Below, piece after piece: positions 51,040-51,562 of a DNA stretch of 51,562 nt (position 1 is the stretch's first letter; each line of letters opens with the position of its first letter). The DNA comes from Ruminococcaceae bacterium UBA7075 (GTDB taxonomy: Bacteria > Bacillota > Clostridia > Oscillospirales > Acutalibacteraceae): NCBI GenBank assembly GCA_002493635.1, contig DKZL01000072.1, positions 1 through 51,562 on the forward strand. Reading direction: 5' to 3'. Below the pieces are notes generated by a model that worked only from the letters and a program-made list of their open reading frames with translations, was not told where the DNA came from and ran no database searches. A program made the translations under genes and the position numbers.

Positions 51040-51109
51040 TCACGTTTTTTTACTTAAAAATTTTTATGTTAATTAAAAATATTTAAGTAAAAATAAGTTA
51101 ATTTTAAAT

Positions 51110-51131
51110 AAATGCAACACAAATGCAACAC
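51110..51131. repeat. Tandem 11-bp direct repeats, possible integrase arm sites
   Basis: AAATGCAACAC occurs twice without a gap, about 130 bases from the tRNA fragment. Short direct repeats at this distance from an att core are typical of arm-type binding sites of tyrosine integrases. Confidence 0.5.
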
Positions 51132-51150
51132 GAAATTTATAAAATAAAAA

Positions 51151-51190
51151 ATCCCCGAAACAATCTTTGCGGACTGCTTCGGGGATAAAT
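51151..51190. terminator. Terminator-like hairpin at the element end
   Basis: ATCCCCGAA and TTCGGGGAT pair around a loop of 18 bases, with A-rich and T-rich flanks on the two sides. It is about 140 bases downstream of the lysin-like gene. Confidence 0.7.
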
Positions 51191-51328
51191 TTTTGATGAT
51201 GTGTGTTTTTTTTGTCAAGTGTGTAAAAATTGGACTATTTTACACACAAAACTTAATATTAGACTTATAATTAACAGAAATGCAGTATTTTTGTTAATTG
51301 AATTTTAAATGGGTCGATTTCGAGGCAT

Positions 51329-51562
51329 TTAAGCCAGTGCTTTCTTAGCGTTGGCGATTTTTTTCGTCTGCGCACTGTATGCCTTAACTTCCAAATCATA
51401 AACTGCTTTGATTGTGTTGGATCCTACAATGCCGTCAACCTCAATTCCTGCGGCTTTCTGAACCTCTTTAGTTGCTTTCAACGTGCCGTCACCGAAACCG
51501 CCGTCATTTGCAACAGATGTTTTGATAACGCCCATTGATTTCAGTGTTCTAAGGTGCTGTTT
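51329..51562 (-). CDS. Peptidoglycan-binding domain protein, C-terminal part (runs off the window)
   Basis: Seventy-seven codons are open to the window edge. DGGFGDGTLKATKEVQKAAG and VDGIVGSNTIKAVYDLEV form a PG_binding_1 (PF01471) repeat, followed by an Ala/Lys-rich tail. Such domains end phage endolysins and cell-wall amidases. Its place just inside the tRNA-derived att fragment suggests an endolysin of an integrated phage or phage-like element, but the catalytic part is outside the window. Confidence 0.75.
   Translation of the reverse strand, partial: KQHLRTLKSMGVIKTSVANDGGFGDGTLKATKEVQKAAGIEVDGIVGSNTIKAVYDLEVKAYSAQTKKIANAKKALA

Larger units (their letters stand above)
50550..51328. other. 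Intergenic region with element boundary
   Basis: This gap of about 780 bases holds a possible 52-residue ORF (50699-50857), a terminator (50908-50938), a tRNA 3' fragment (50952-50977), an inverted repeat (51005-51039), tandem 11-bp repeats (51110-51131) and another terminator-like hairpin (51151-51186). No integrase gene is visible. Confidence 0.6.

Noticed and set aside
1..51562. CRISPR array, rRNA genes or a complete tRNA gene
   Set aside because: No regularly spaced repeats, rRNA segments or full cloverleaf were found; only the 26-base tRNA 3' fragment at 50952-50977 is present.

Overview
The window reads as chromosomal DNA of a low-GC, Gram-positive anaerobe of the Clostridia, most like the Ruminococcus/Oscillospiraceae group (family placement is inference). 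Pointers are an IspH enzyme fused to S1 domains, an L27 precursor with its Prp protease, Mini-RNase III, Obg, paired YmfF/YmfH M16 proteins, class B sortase with an SPKTG substrate, acetate kinase, a CBM26-type secreted amylase and two ECF vitamin transporters under riboswitches. Most of the DNA is dense core genome; only the right end shows accessory DNA.

Layout. 1-5.6 kb (minus): ispH-S1, plsC, cmk, a HI0933/BaiN-type flavoprotein and an RpiR regulator, tightly packed. 5.8-7.7 kb (plus): hisH-hisF and a GNAT enzyme. 7.7-10.6 kb (minus): SseB-like protein and lipoprotein alpha-amylase. 10.8-11.8 kb: GT2-GtrA glycosyltransferase. 12-18.4 kb (minus): DUF819 transporter, pepD, yitT, mrnC, obg, rpmA, prp, rplU, with a strong promoter and probable L21 leader before rplU. 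18.5-22.8 kb (minus): folD, lgt, ymfH, ymfF. 23-24.8 kb: Rrf2 regulator convergent with a trans-sulfuration enzyme. 25-29.1 kb (plus): csoR-copA(-copZ) with two copper operators, then ackA. 29.2-34 kb: small membrane proteins, an adenosine-deaminase-like hydrolase, and a cell-wall group of LCP protein, sortase B and sortase substrate. 34.2-36.7 kb: nadA, mnmA, yjbR. 36.7-38.7 kb (minus): second LCP protein and a YfbR-type HD nucleotidase. 38.9-46.2 kb (plus): yfhO, an M20 dipeptidase, a polytopic membrane protein, GT2, LicD and an AlkD-like protein, which look like a surface-glycan group with riders. 46.2-48.1 kb: FMN riboswitch-ribU and THF riboswitch-folT. 48.2-50.5 kb (minus): polar amino acid ABC transporter. 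50.6-51.6 kb: tRNA-derived attachment-site fragment and the edge of an integrated element carrying a peptidoglycan-binding protein.

Most noteworthy. (1) The amino acid binding lipoprotein at 49737-50549 has its two sequence halves in swapped order, a natural circular permutation. (2) CopA runs in frame into a CopZ-like domain through an A7 run; one A fewer would restore a CopA stop followed by a separately initiated copZ with its own Shine-Dalgarno. (3) A roughly 85-base dispersed element with hairpins supported by compensatory changes lies in at least three convergent intergenic regions, starting at or inside the stop codon of the plus-strand gene, with a fourth copy at the left edge. (4) A 26-base tRNA 3' end at 50952-50977, with the old tRNA terminator on one side and tandem 11-bp repeats on the other, marks the end of an integrated element.
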